Of a stretch of 38,521 nucleotides of DNA, positions 1 to 5,794 are shown one piece after another. The stretch lies in assembly GCA_016223105.1 (NCBI GenBank), contig JACRPR010000140.1, positions 5,095 through 43,615 of the forward strand. Direction: 5' to 3'. The stretch is from Chloroflexota bacterium (lineage in GTDB: Bacteria > Chloroflexota > Anaerolineae > UBA4142). The notes under the pieces were generated by a model. That model searched no databases. It was not told where the DNA came from and was given only the letters and a program-made list of their open reading frames with translations. Positions within the stretch are counted from its first letter, which is position 1, and every line of letters begins with the position of its first letter. The position numbers and the translations under genes are program-made.

Positions 1-97
1 CGCCGTGTAATCCAGATTGGAACAAGCATCCTGAGCGGCATGGACCGAAGCGGAATGGAGTCGAAGAATGCGGCTCGCGCGATTCAGCGGCACTCCG

Positions 98-168
98 CAA
101 GCATGTTTCGACTACGCTACGCTCCGCAAGCATGTTTCGACTACGCTTCGCTCCGCTCAACATGCTTG
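98..168. repeat. 29-bp tandem repeat with inverted terminal arm
   Basis: Two adjacent 29-bp copies (98-126 and 127-155) begin with CAAGCATGTT and differ at about one base. The reverse complement AACATGCTTG follows at 159-168, so the second copy can fold into a hairpin. The inner part resembles the GAGCGGAGCGAAGCG repeat found again near 1840. I see no gene in bases 1-203. Confidence 0.6.
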
Positions 169-203
169 CTCCGTTTTTTTGCCAGATCAAAATGGACTGT
201 GCT

Positions 204-234
204 AAAAAAAGAGACGACCGGCGAGGTCGTCTCT
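204..234 (-). terminator. Rho-independent terminator of the sigma factor gene
   Basis: A perfect 10-bp stem AGAGACGACC (210-219) pairs with GGTCGTCTCT (225-234) across a 5-base loop. Read on the minus strand it is followed by a run of seven T. It lies a few bases past the sigma factor stop codon. Confidence 0.93.
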
Positions 235-241
235 GCGAAGA

Positions 242-1285
242 TTAGATAATCGAATCAGCATAACTGCGCGGCGGCATTTCGAGATAACCGACGAGTCGCA
301 CGGCGCGTGGTCGCGCGCGTAATTTTCGCAGGGCTTCTTTTTCGATTTGACGCACGCGCTCGCGGGTCAATCCAAATTTTTCGCCGACTTGTTCGAGCGT
401 TTGCTCTTGCCCATCGCGCAAACCGAATCGCAACGTGAGCACGCGCGCCTCGCGCGGCGTGAGTGTTTCGAGCGCGTCTTGCACATCCGAGTTGAGCGCG
501 TGATCGACTGCCGTCATCCAGGGCGTCGGCGTCAATTGGTCTTCGACAAAATCGGCGAGCGTGGATTCTTGCTCGCCGCCCATTTCCATATCGAACGAGA
601 GCGTGCCGGCGGCGGCTTCTTTCAATCGCCGAACTTTGCGCGCCGATAATTCCATGCGGTCGGCGAGTTCGTCTTCGGTTGGCTCGCGTCCGAGTTCCTG
701 GGTCAACGCGTGCGTCTCGCGATCCAAGCGGCGAAGCCATTGCCCGGTGTGCGCGGGCAAACGCGGCGAGTGCCCATAGTTGCCAATCGCGCGCGTGATC
801 GCTTGGCGAATCCACCAGGTCGCGTGCGTCGAAAATTTATGCCCGCGCCGGTGATCGAATTTTTCGACCGCGCGGATCAAACCGAGGTTGCCTTCTTGAA
901 TGAGATCGAGGAGTGCGAGACCGTGTCCGAGGTAATGCTTGGCGAGGTTGACGACGAGCCGGAGATTCGATTGCACGAGCATGCGGCGCGCCTGCGCGCC
1001 ATCGCGAATTTCTTCTTGCAGTCGCGCCTTGAGTGCGCCATCGTGCCCGTTATTGCTAAGCCGTTGTTCGGCGCGACGACCGCGCCACATCTCTTTGGTC
1101 AGTTCGATTTCCTGGCGATGATTGAGCAGTGGCGTGCGACTGATTTCGCGCAAATAGAGATAAACGAGATCGCTGACATTTGATTGGTCTTGCCGCGCGA
1201 CGCGATGTGCGTGCGATGTGCCATTCCCGTTGCGCGGAATGGGCGTACGCGCATGTGCGTCATTGCCCATGCTGGTTTGTCTCAT
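242..1285 (-). CDS. RpoD/SigA-like sigma-70 family factor (likely group 2)
   Basis: The 347-residue product is an RNA polymerase sigma subunit that directs core enzyme to promoters. Region 1.2 is at about 37-66. Region 2 (105-167) carries DLIQEGNLGL, the core-binding helix, and the THATWWIRQAITRAI promoter-melting/-10 segment. Region 3 is at 180-260 and region 4 at 272-323, with the -35 helix-turn-helix TLEQVGEKFGLTRERVRQIE. There is no acidic region 1.1, and the stretch after region 2.4 reads GNYGHSPRLPAH where primary sigma factors usually have ADQARTIRIPVH. This suggests an alternative (group 2) factor rather than the housekeeping one. The ATG at 1285 has GAGG about nine bases upstream. 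The family assignment is certain; the regulon is unknown. Confidence 0.93.
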   Translation of the reverse strand: MRQTSMGNDAHARTPIPRNGNGTSHAHRVARQDQSNVSDLVYLYLREISRTPLLNHRQEIELTKEMWRGRRAEQRLSNNGHDGALKARLQEEIRDGAQARRMLVQSNLRLVVNLAKHYLGHGLALLDLIQEGNLGLIRAVEKFDHRRGHKFSTHATWWIRQAITRAIGNYGHSPRLPAHTGQWLRRLDRETHALTQELGREPTEDELADRMELSARKVRRLKEAAAGTLSFDMEMGGEQESTLADFVEDQLTPTPWMTAVDHALNSDVQDALETLTPREARVLTLRFGLRDGQEQTLEQVGEKFGLTRERVRQIEKEALRKLRARPRAVRLVGYLEMPPRSYADSII

Positions 1286-1394
1286 CCCAAATCCTCAACT
1301 TGTGCAATTTGACTACGCCGAATAGCGTACCGCTTGCAAGTACAGATACGGTCAAAATGATGTCGTGAACGCGTCCAAAACCGGCGGGGCGTAG

Positions 1395-1413
1395 CGCAAA
1401 TTTGAAATTTGCG
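1395..1413. repeat. Small GCAAATTT hairpin repeat, copy 1
   Basis: A perfect 9+1+9 palindrome CGCAAATTTGAAATTTGCG. Related hairpins occur at 2928-2946 and 19069-19089. The surrounding sequence also contains two near-identical copies of an ACCGGCGGGG-containing stretch (about 1370-1389 and 1432-1452), the second of which covers the 3' end of ccmE. Confidence 0.55.
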
Positions 1414-1434
1414 GAACGAAATGTCGCGCACGCG

Positions 1435-1821
1435 TCAAAAACCGGCGGGGAGATATTGGTGCGGACATTTGATCATCAACGTTGTCGCGGAAAATTCGCC
1501 GTCGCGCGCGCGCGCGCCTTCGACAATCGCGGTAACGCTGTCGCGGAACGCATCCGGCACGCGCCCGCGATACGCGATCGCGATCACCGCGTTTCCGCTT
1601 CCCGCGATTTGAAAGCGCATCGTTTGCGTCGCGTTATCCCACTTGATCGATCCCGGCACAATCGTGCCGCCGACGCGCGCGGGTGCGTTCGCCGAACGCG
1701 CGATAAATTCGTCTACCGTCAAATAGTAATTCATCGTCGGCGAGACGGCAATCGCGTAAATGATGTGCGCGATGATCGGAATCAAAATGATCGCGCCGAT
1801 GATCCACAACTTTGTTTTCAT
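1435..1821 (-). CDS. ccmE: CcmE-type cytochrome c haem chaperone (CXXXY variant)
   Basis: CcmE carries haem covalently on the outer face of the cytoplasmic membrane and passes it to apocytochrome c. The 128-residue product has an N-terminal membrane anchor (about 4-27) and then the beta-barrel core, with YYLTVDEF, RVGGTIVPGSIKWD and a late IAYRGRVPDAFRD...IVEGA segment. The C-terminal haem-binding region reads KCPHQY: Cys119 and Tyr123 form the CXXXY arrangement known from archaeal and some anaerobe CcmE proteins, in place of the HXXXY of E. coli. The ATG at 1821 has AGG five bases upstream; a GTG at 1827 is the alternative. No other ccm gene is visible here, so the partners must be elsewhere. 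Confidence 0.85.
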   Translation of the reverse strand: MKTKLWIIGAIILIPIIAHIIYAIAVSPTMNYYLTVDEFIARSANAPARVGGTIVPGSIKWDNATQTMRFQIAGSGNAVIAIAYRGRVPDAFRDSVTAIVEGARARDGEFSATTLMIKCPHQYLPAGF

Positions 1822-1835
1822 TCTCACCTAATCAA

Positions 1836-1870
1836 TCATTCCGAGCGGAGCGAAGCGCAGTCGAGGAATA
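1836..1870. repeat. Half copy of a palindromic intergenic repeat
   Basis: The stretch CATTCCGAGCGGAGCGAAGCG plus a following GTCGAGGAAT-like tail is one arm of the repeat type seen as full palindromes at 2490-2554 and 14465-14535. It lies between the DUF1573-like gene and ccmE. Confidence 0.5.
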
Positions 1871-1913
1871 TCGTCTTCGACTCCGTTGCACTCCGCGCAG
1901 ACTGCGGAAATAA

Positions 1914-2384
1914 TCACTTGCCCCAGTTCGATGCGATGTACACGCGTTTCTCCGGTTGCGCGCGGTCGTTCGTTTTGATCGCGATTTCAAACAGATGCGC
2001 TCCGCCCATGCCTTCGTGCATCGTAAACTCGGTGATGAGCGTGGTGCTTTGCCCGGGTTGTAACGTCGTCTGACCGACGACGGCGACGGGCGGTCAACAC
2101 CCTTCCAACAATTTGGTTTGGATTTGCCGATTCGCGATTTGCAGTGGTTGGTCGCCGGTATTTTTCAATGTGAACACCGCGCGCGCCGGTTGCTCGTACG
2201 CGAATGTGCCGAGATCGATTTTTTCCTGATCCACCGCGAGGCGCGCGCCCGTGCTGGAATTATCCGGCGCGCTCATTTGCATCACGAACACAATGACCAG
2301 CGCGATGAATCCGATTGCCGCGAGCGCGGTGATGATCGTCAACGCGTTGGATGATTTATTTTTGGTTGGAGCTCGTCTGCTCAT
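1914..2384 (-). CDS. DUF1573-like membrane-anchored protein, candidate selenoprotein (in-frame TGA)
   Basis: The frame is open for 156 residues if the TGA at 2094-2096 (codon 97) is read through. The N-terminus has a cytosolic basic stretch and one membrane helix (about 14-37). The external part looks like a DUF1573 beta-sandwich, with DLGTFAYEQPARAVFTLKNTGDQPLQI before the TGA and VVGQTTLQPGQSTTLITEF after it. Both halves belong to one fold, so the TGA is inside the domain. Codon 96 is Cys, giving Gly-Cys-[TGA]-Pro-Pro, and the TGA sits where a second Cys would be expected. A hairpin with a GGTC loop follows 18 nt downstream. TGA serves as an ordinary stop elsewhere in the window, so the code is not globally reassigned. 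Alternatives are a point nonsense mutation or a base-call error. No sel genes are in this window. Confidence 0.72.
2064..2082 (-). promoter_or_regulatory. Candidate bacterial SECIS hairpin
   Basis: On the minus strand CGTCGTC-GGTCA-GACGACG forms a perfect 7-bp stem with a 5-base loop. The loop starts 18 nt after the in-frame TGA. Bacterial SECIS elements lie just downstream of the UGA with a G-U containing apical loop; E. coli fdhF, from memory, has a GGUC loop at the same 18-nt spacing. Whether SelB binds it is inference. Confidence 0.65.
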
Positions 2385-2409
2385 TGCTTGATCTTTCTAG
2401 CGAATCAAA

Positions 2410-2429
2410 ACGCGGCAGAACTGCCGCGT
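2410..2429 (-). terminator. Possible weak terminator hairpin
   Basis: ACGCGGCAG-AA-CTGCCGCGT is a 9-bp GC-rich inverted repeat followed on the minus strand by TTTTG. It could end transcription of the small gene at 2602-2913 ahead of the DUF1573-like gene. The T tract is short. Confidence 0.4.
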
Positions 2430-2460
2430 GATGGTTCGTGTGGAAATGACAACGAATTTG

Positions 2461-2600
2461 AATCGCGGATGTCATTTCGAATCGCGGATGTCATTTCGAG
2501 CGAAGCGAGAAATCTCTTTGCACGACGGAGATTTCTCGCTTTGCTCGAAATGACAGTGCATAAATTCGAAATGACAATGCATAAATTCGATGTCAGGGCA
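2461..2600. repeat. Composite palindromic repeat with flanking tandem copies
   Basis: A 27-base arm at 2490-2516 (starting GTCATTTCGAGCGAAGCGAG) pairs with 2528-2554 with one mismatch. A 19-bp direct repeat precedes it (2461-2479 and 2480-2498), and a near-exact direct repeat containing GCATAAATTCGA follows it (2555-2575 and 2576-2596). It is intergenic. Confidence 0.75.
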
Positions 2601-2601
2601 A

Positions 2602-2913
2602 TCAACTCCGCGCGCCCATCGTGCGAATGTACTCGGCGTGCGGTGGAACGATGTCGAACGCTTCGGGCGGCAGAGTGCTAAACTTGCGCCAGCCCTCTGC
2701 GATGATCGCGTCGCGATTTTCTTTGGTGATTTTCAGCGTGCCGACGTACACGCCCGAATGAATCACGACGGTAAAATCCGGCAAGCCATCGTCCCACATT
2801 CCGGTAATGCACGGACGGTCGGGCGCGAAATCGTGCCGCGCGAATGTCGCGAAACATTCTTCGCACGCCGGTCCCCACGCGCCGCACAAGTTGCGATCAA
2901 TTGTTACGCGCAT
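2602..2913 (-). CDS. Small conserved-looking Cys-containing protein of unknown function
   Basis: The 103-residue product is not recognised with confidence. The start is set by an excellent Shine-Dalgarno (AGGAGG seven bases before the ATG at 2913). The longer upstream reading frame is unlikely, because it would have to run through the 56-bp palindrome at 3067-3122. The N-terminal part has four cysteines, LCGAWGPACEECF and a later PCI, which recalls small iron-sulfur or zinc-binding modules. The spacing is not a standard 4Fe-4S ferredoxin motif. The rest is mixed alpha/beta (DGLPDFTVVIHSGVYVGTLKIT). It is transcribed toward the DUF1573-like gene. Confidence 0.7.
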   Translation of the reverse strand: MRVTIDRNLCGAWGPACEECFATFARHDFAPDRPCITGMWDDGLPDFTVVIHSGVYVGTLKITKENRDAIIAEGWRKFSTLPPEAFDIVPPHAEYIRTMGARS

Positions 2914-2927
2914 CTTCCCTCCTGTTG

Positions 2928-2946
2928 GGCAAATCGAAAATTTGCC
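2928..2946. repeat. Small GCAAATTT hairpin repeat, copy 2
   Basis: GGCAAAT (2928-2934) pairs with ATTTGCC (2940-2946) across CGAAA. It belongs to the same sequence type as the hairpins at 1395 and 19069. Confidence 0.45.
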
Positions 2947-3066
2947 GTACGCGCAGATTAAATTTTGCCGGTCAAATCGGCGTAACGCGCGGGTCAGAAT
3001 CGCGTCAAAATGATTTGACAATCGCGCAAGCGCGTGATAGATTGCGCGCGATTTGATTCGGGTGTA

Positions 3067-3122
3067 GTAGGGGCGAAGCATTTTTCGTCCCGCGCGCGGG
3101 ACGAAAAATGCTTCGCCCCTAC
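3067..3122. repeat. Perfect 56-bp palindrome
   Basis: A 28-base arm starting GTAGGGGCGAAGCATTTTTC is followed immediately by its exact reverse complement, with no loop and no mismatch. It lies in the divergent gap between the genes starting at 2913 (minus) and 3148 (plus). It may be a mobile REP/MITE-type repeat. It has no T tract and would not work as an ordinary terminator. Confidence 0.9.
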
Positions 3123-3147
3123 AAGCCAATTTTTCAGGGAGATTTCA

Positions 3148-4311
3148 ATGACGGACTATCCTGATTACGTTCGGCAAATGCTACTGCAAGCGCGCGATGT
3201 TGGGCAGTGGTATTGCGGTCAGCCGGATGGCGCGGCGCTGTGTTACGATGTGCTCGCGCTCTTTCCCGATTGCCGCGAAGCGAGCGACCTCGTCTACGAA
3301 TTATTTTGCGACGAGTGGTGCATTTACGATAATCGCGTCGCGGTGCAACGCAACATTGACGAGTGGGATGATCGCCCGCATCAACAACGCCGCCGGCGCG
3401 CGCTTTCGTTTTGCTTTATGAGCCGCTGGGAGGGCTGGGATCGCGAGTACGCGCGCGGACGCAAAGCCGAACGCGAGGGACCGCCGGATGTTCGCAAGTT
3501 GTTGATGCTGGGCAAAATGCAATTGCTCGAAGCGTACTGTCTCGGCGATGAAGAGGCGAGCGATTACGCGTGGGTGCCGTTCACGCGCGCGATTGAAAAA
3601 TCGCGCGATTCGGAAATGACGCTGTTGTGGATCGCGAAAGAGTACGCCGATCTCGGATTCTTTGCCGATTCGGTCGAAGTGTTGATGCAGTTGTGTTCGC
3701 AGTATAAAAACCAGGACGCGCGGCGCTTGCTCGCCGAAGTGCGCTGGTGGCGCGATCACGCGCATCGCATTCCCTGGATTCCGCCGGCGGGCGATGGCGC
3801 GCGCTACAAGCGAATGATGCAGAACATTGATCCGACCGCGCCGACACACGAAGAAATCGTGGAACAGATGCGCGCGCAGATCAAAAAAGTCGGCAACGCG
3901 CCAACGTGGAAGCCGGTGATTGATCGCGAAATCGCCGCGCTCTTCGCCGAAGCGATGCCGGATCAAAATGACGCGCCGCCCGCGTCGGTTGTGGATTGGA
4001 GTTTTCTCGACGCGGATGATGGACAGCCGCGTGAACCGGCGGACTGGGTGAAAAAATCCGCCAAAATGTTTCCGCGTCAAGCGCTGGAAATTTTGGCGAT
4101 GCACCGGTGGACGCGCCAGATCAAACCACCCAGCACTCCACCGCGCCGCGATCCGAATGACGCGCCGTTCGATCCAAGCGAGATGCTCAACGGCATAGAC
4201 GCGGAACCGTTTGAGGATGAAGACGACGACTTGCCGGACGATGAGCAATTCGATCTCGACGCGGAAGATTTCGCGGAGGACGATGAAGCCGAAAAACCAG
4301 GACGAAAATAA
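3148..4311 (+). CDS. Hypothetical helical-repeat-like protein with acidic C-terminal tail
   Basis: The 387-residue soluble protein has no family I can name. The ATG at 3148 follows AGGGAG at good spacing. Residues 1-230 are rich in helices and aromatic residues (WYCGQPDGAALCYDVLALFPD, LLMLGKMQLLEAYCLGDEEAS, IAKEYADLGFFADSVEVLMQL). Their spacing resembles tetratricopeptide-type repeats, so a scaffold or binding role is plausible. The last 60 residues are strongly acidic (runs of Asp and Glu), ending in Lys/Arg. There is no signal peptide or membrane segment. It is a single-gene unit closed by a strong terminator overlapping its stop codon. Confidence 0.75.
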   Translation: MTDYPDYVRQMLLQARDVGQWYCGQPDGAALCYDVLALFPDCREASDLVYELFCDEWCIYDNRVAVQRNIDEWDDRPHQQRRRRALSFCFMSRWEGWDREYARGRKAEREGPPDVRKLLMLGKMQLLEAYCLGDEEASDYAWVPFTRAIEKSRDSEMTLLWIAKEYADLGFFADSVEVLMQLCSQYKNQDARRLLAEVRWWRDHAHRIPWIPPAGDGARYKRMMQNIDPTAPTHEEIVEQMRAQIKKVGNAPTWKPVIDREIAALFAEAMPDQNDAPPASVVDWSFLDADDGQPREPADWVKKSAKMFPRQALEILAMHRWTRQIKPPSTPPRRDPNDAPFDPSEMLNGIDAEPFEDEDDDLPDDEQFDLDAEDFAEDDEAEKPGRK

Positions 4312-4326
4312 CTCGTCCTGGTTTTT
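4292..4326. terminator. Bidirectional rho-independent terminator
   Basis: AAAAACCAGGACGA pairs with TCGTCCTGGTTTTT (14 bp) across a 7-base loop holding the TAA of the upstream gene. A-runs and T-runs on the two sides allow termination in both directions, serving the convergent genes at 3148-4311 and 4357-5283. Confidence 0.92.
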
Positions 4327-4356
4327 TATGAATGGACGCGATCTGCCGGTCTTCGG

Positions 4357-5283
4357 CTAGCGCCGCACGCGCACCATCACGACGCATGATGCCAATGCCG
4401 TCCCGTCTTTGCGAATGACGATCAACGCGACCGGATAATCGCCGTTCTCGACGGTGTACGTATTCCACACAAAAATCACGCCATGCACCACCGGCGTCGT
4501 GGAACGATGCAACACATTGCCGGGGCGTAACCACTCGACGCGGTACTCGGCAAAATTTTCCACCGTCGCCGTGCCGACGAATGCCATATACGGATCAATC
4601 GTTTGACCGTCCGTAACATTTTCCCAGCGCGCGTTCGGATCGGCGCAATTGCCTTGCGGTTGCGGCGTGAGTGTTGGTGTGAGCGTGGGGGTCGGTGTGA
4701 GCGCAAGTGTTGGCGTGAGCGTCGGCGTGAGCGTGGCAGTGAGTGTTGGCGTGAACGTGGCAGTGAGTGGCAGTGGGTTAGTTGGCACGGGCAACGCGGT
4801 GGGCAATGGCAGTGCGATCGGCGGCGCGAAGGTTGGGATGGGGAGCGGCGTTGGAAAGATGATCGGTGTGGGTAGCACAAGCGGCGCATTGCGCGATTGG
4901 GGACCGATGCGGATGATTCCCAGGTTTACCAGCACAAAAATTCCAATACTGGTAAGCACGCATAGCAGAACGATTCCACCGATGCCGAGCGCGATCATTC
5001 CACCGCGATTTGTGCGCGGCGGTGGCGGCGGCGGAACGTGCGCGGCGACCGCGCGCTCTGGCGCCGCGATTGTGTACGGATTTGCCGCGACCCAGGTTTT
5101 GCCGTCGTGGACGTACCACTGGCTATCCTCCACGCCCAGCATCCAGTAGCGCCCTTGCGCGTCTTGGACGGGCAATTGTTTCAGCGCGGCATCGTACTGT
5201 TCCTGGGTCAGGCGTCCGGCGACGCGCATTCCCTTGAGGCGAAAGTACTCGTTCTCGACGGCTTGAAAACGATCTTGGCTCAT
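4357..5283 (-). CDS. Single-pass membrane protein with Thr/Pro-rich linker and extracellular domain
   Basis: The 308-residue product has an N-terminal cytoplasmic module (1-70) with a short helical hairpin and then WMLGVEDSQWYVHDGKTWVAANP, an aromatic motif. Next come a Pro-rich stretch, one membrane helix (96-122), a low-complexity linker of Thr-Pro-Leu repeats (about 133-210) and a C-terminal beta-rich domain (211-308). Two cysteines near that domain's ends could form a disulfide. The repeat DNA encoding the linker (4670-4800) is imperfectly tandem. The topology resembles the zinc-ribbon protein at 20612-21475. The function is unknown; surface sensing or binding is an inference. Confidence 0.75.
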   Translation of the reverse strand: MSQDRFQAVENEYFRLKGMRVAGRLTQEQYDAALKQLPVQDAQGRYWMLGVEDSQWYVHDGKTWVAANPYTIAAPERAVAAHVPPPPPPRTNRGGMIALGIGGIVLLCVLTSIGIFVLVNLGIIRIGPQSRNAPLVLPTPIIFPTPLPIPTFAPPIALPLPTALPVPTNPLPLTATFTPTLTATLTPTLTPTLALTPTPTLTPTLTPQPQGNCADPNARWENVTDGQTIDPYMAFVGTATVENFAEYRVEWLRPGNVLHRSTTPVVHGVIFVWNTYTVENGDYPVALIVIRKDGTALASCVVMVRVRR

Positions 5284-5302
5284 TCTTCGCCCTCCCGCGA
5301 AA

Positions 5303-5794
5303 TTAGATTTTTTTCCAGCCGAATTTTTCTAAATCAATTTTTCCAGCGCGATTAAAGCGGATGCCTTCGGCGTTCAAGCGCGCGCGTTGTTCGTGAAAGC
5401 CGGTCGTGGGGCGCAAACTGATTTCGCCGCGCGCGTTGACGACGCGATGCCAGGGCACATTTGCCGGGCACGCGCGCAGTGCCCAGCCAACGGTGCGCGC
5501 CGCGCCCGGCGCGCCGAGCGCGCGCGCGATTTGCCCGTACGTCGCGACCTTGCCGCGCGGGATGCGGCGGACGAGGGTGTAGACGCGGGAGAAAAAGTTG
5601 GCTTTGACGTGCCGCTCCGCAAAGGATCGTTTACGCACATCCTTCACAACCGCAGCAAGATTTTCTTCGCGATGAATGTTCCGTTTCTCGACACATTGAC
5701 CAATGCCAACGACGAGATGTGTAAGTACCTTTTCGGCAGATTTTACGCGGCGTGGAGTGATGGATGATTTGCTCATTTTCCCGGATTCTTGCAT
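5303..5794 (-). CDS. Alkyltransferase-like (ATL) protein, Ogt/MGMT fold
   Basis: The C-terminal 95 residues form the DNA-binding domain of O6-alkylguanine transferases (FFSRVYTLVRRIPRGKVATYGQIARALG, then RTVGWALRACP). The active-site motif reads PWHRVV: the acceptor Cys of PCHRV is replaced by Trp, as in ATL proteins. ATL proteins bind O6-alkylguanine without repairing it and flag it for nucleotide excision repair. The ATG at 5794 overlaps the stop codon of the McrB-like gene by one base (TAATG), which implies translational coupling. The 60-residue N-terminal extension is unusual, and a start further in cannot be excluded. It is the last gene of the 10214-to-5303 operon. Confidence 0.85.
   Translation of the reverse strand: MQESGKMSKSSITPRRVKSAEKVLTHLVVGIGQCVEKRNIHREENLAAVVKDVRKRSFAERHVKANFFSRVYTLVRRIPRGKVATYGQIARALGAPGAARTVGWALRACPANVPWHRVVNARGEISLRPTTGFHEQRARLNAEGIRFNRAGKIDLEKFGWKKI

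Noticed and set aside
2914-3129. Longer form of the small Cys protein starting at 3129
   Set aside because: The extension would run through the 56-bp palindrome; AGGAGG directly before 2913 marks the real start.
3301-4248. 315-codon minus-strand frame opposite the acidic protein gene
   Set aside because: The plus-strand gene has a ribosome site and terminator; the opposite frame is Arg/His-rich and shows no family pattern.
4660-4800. Tandem GTGAGTGTTGGTGTGAGCG-like repeats that could look like a CRISPR or minisatellite
   Set aside because: They are in frame and encode the Thr/Pro/Leu-rich linker of the gene at 4357-5283; there are no regular spacers.
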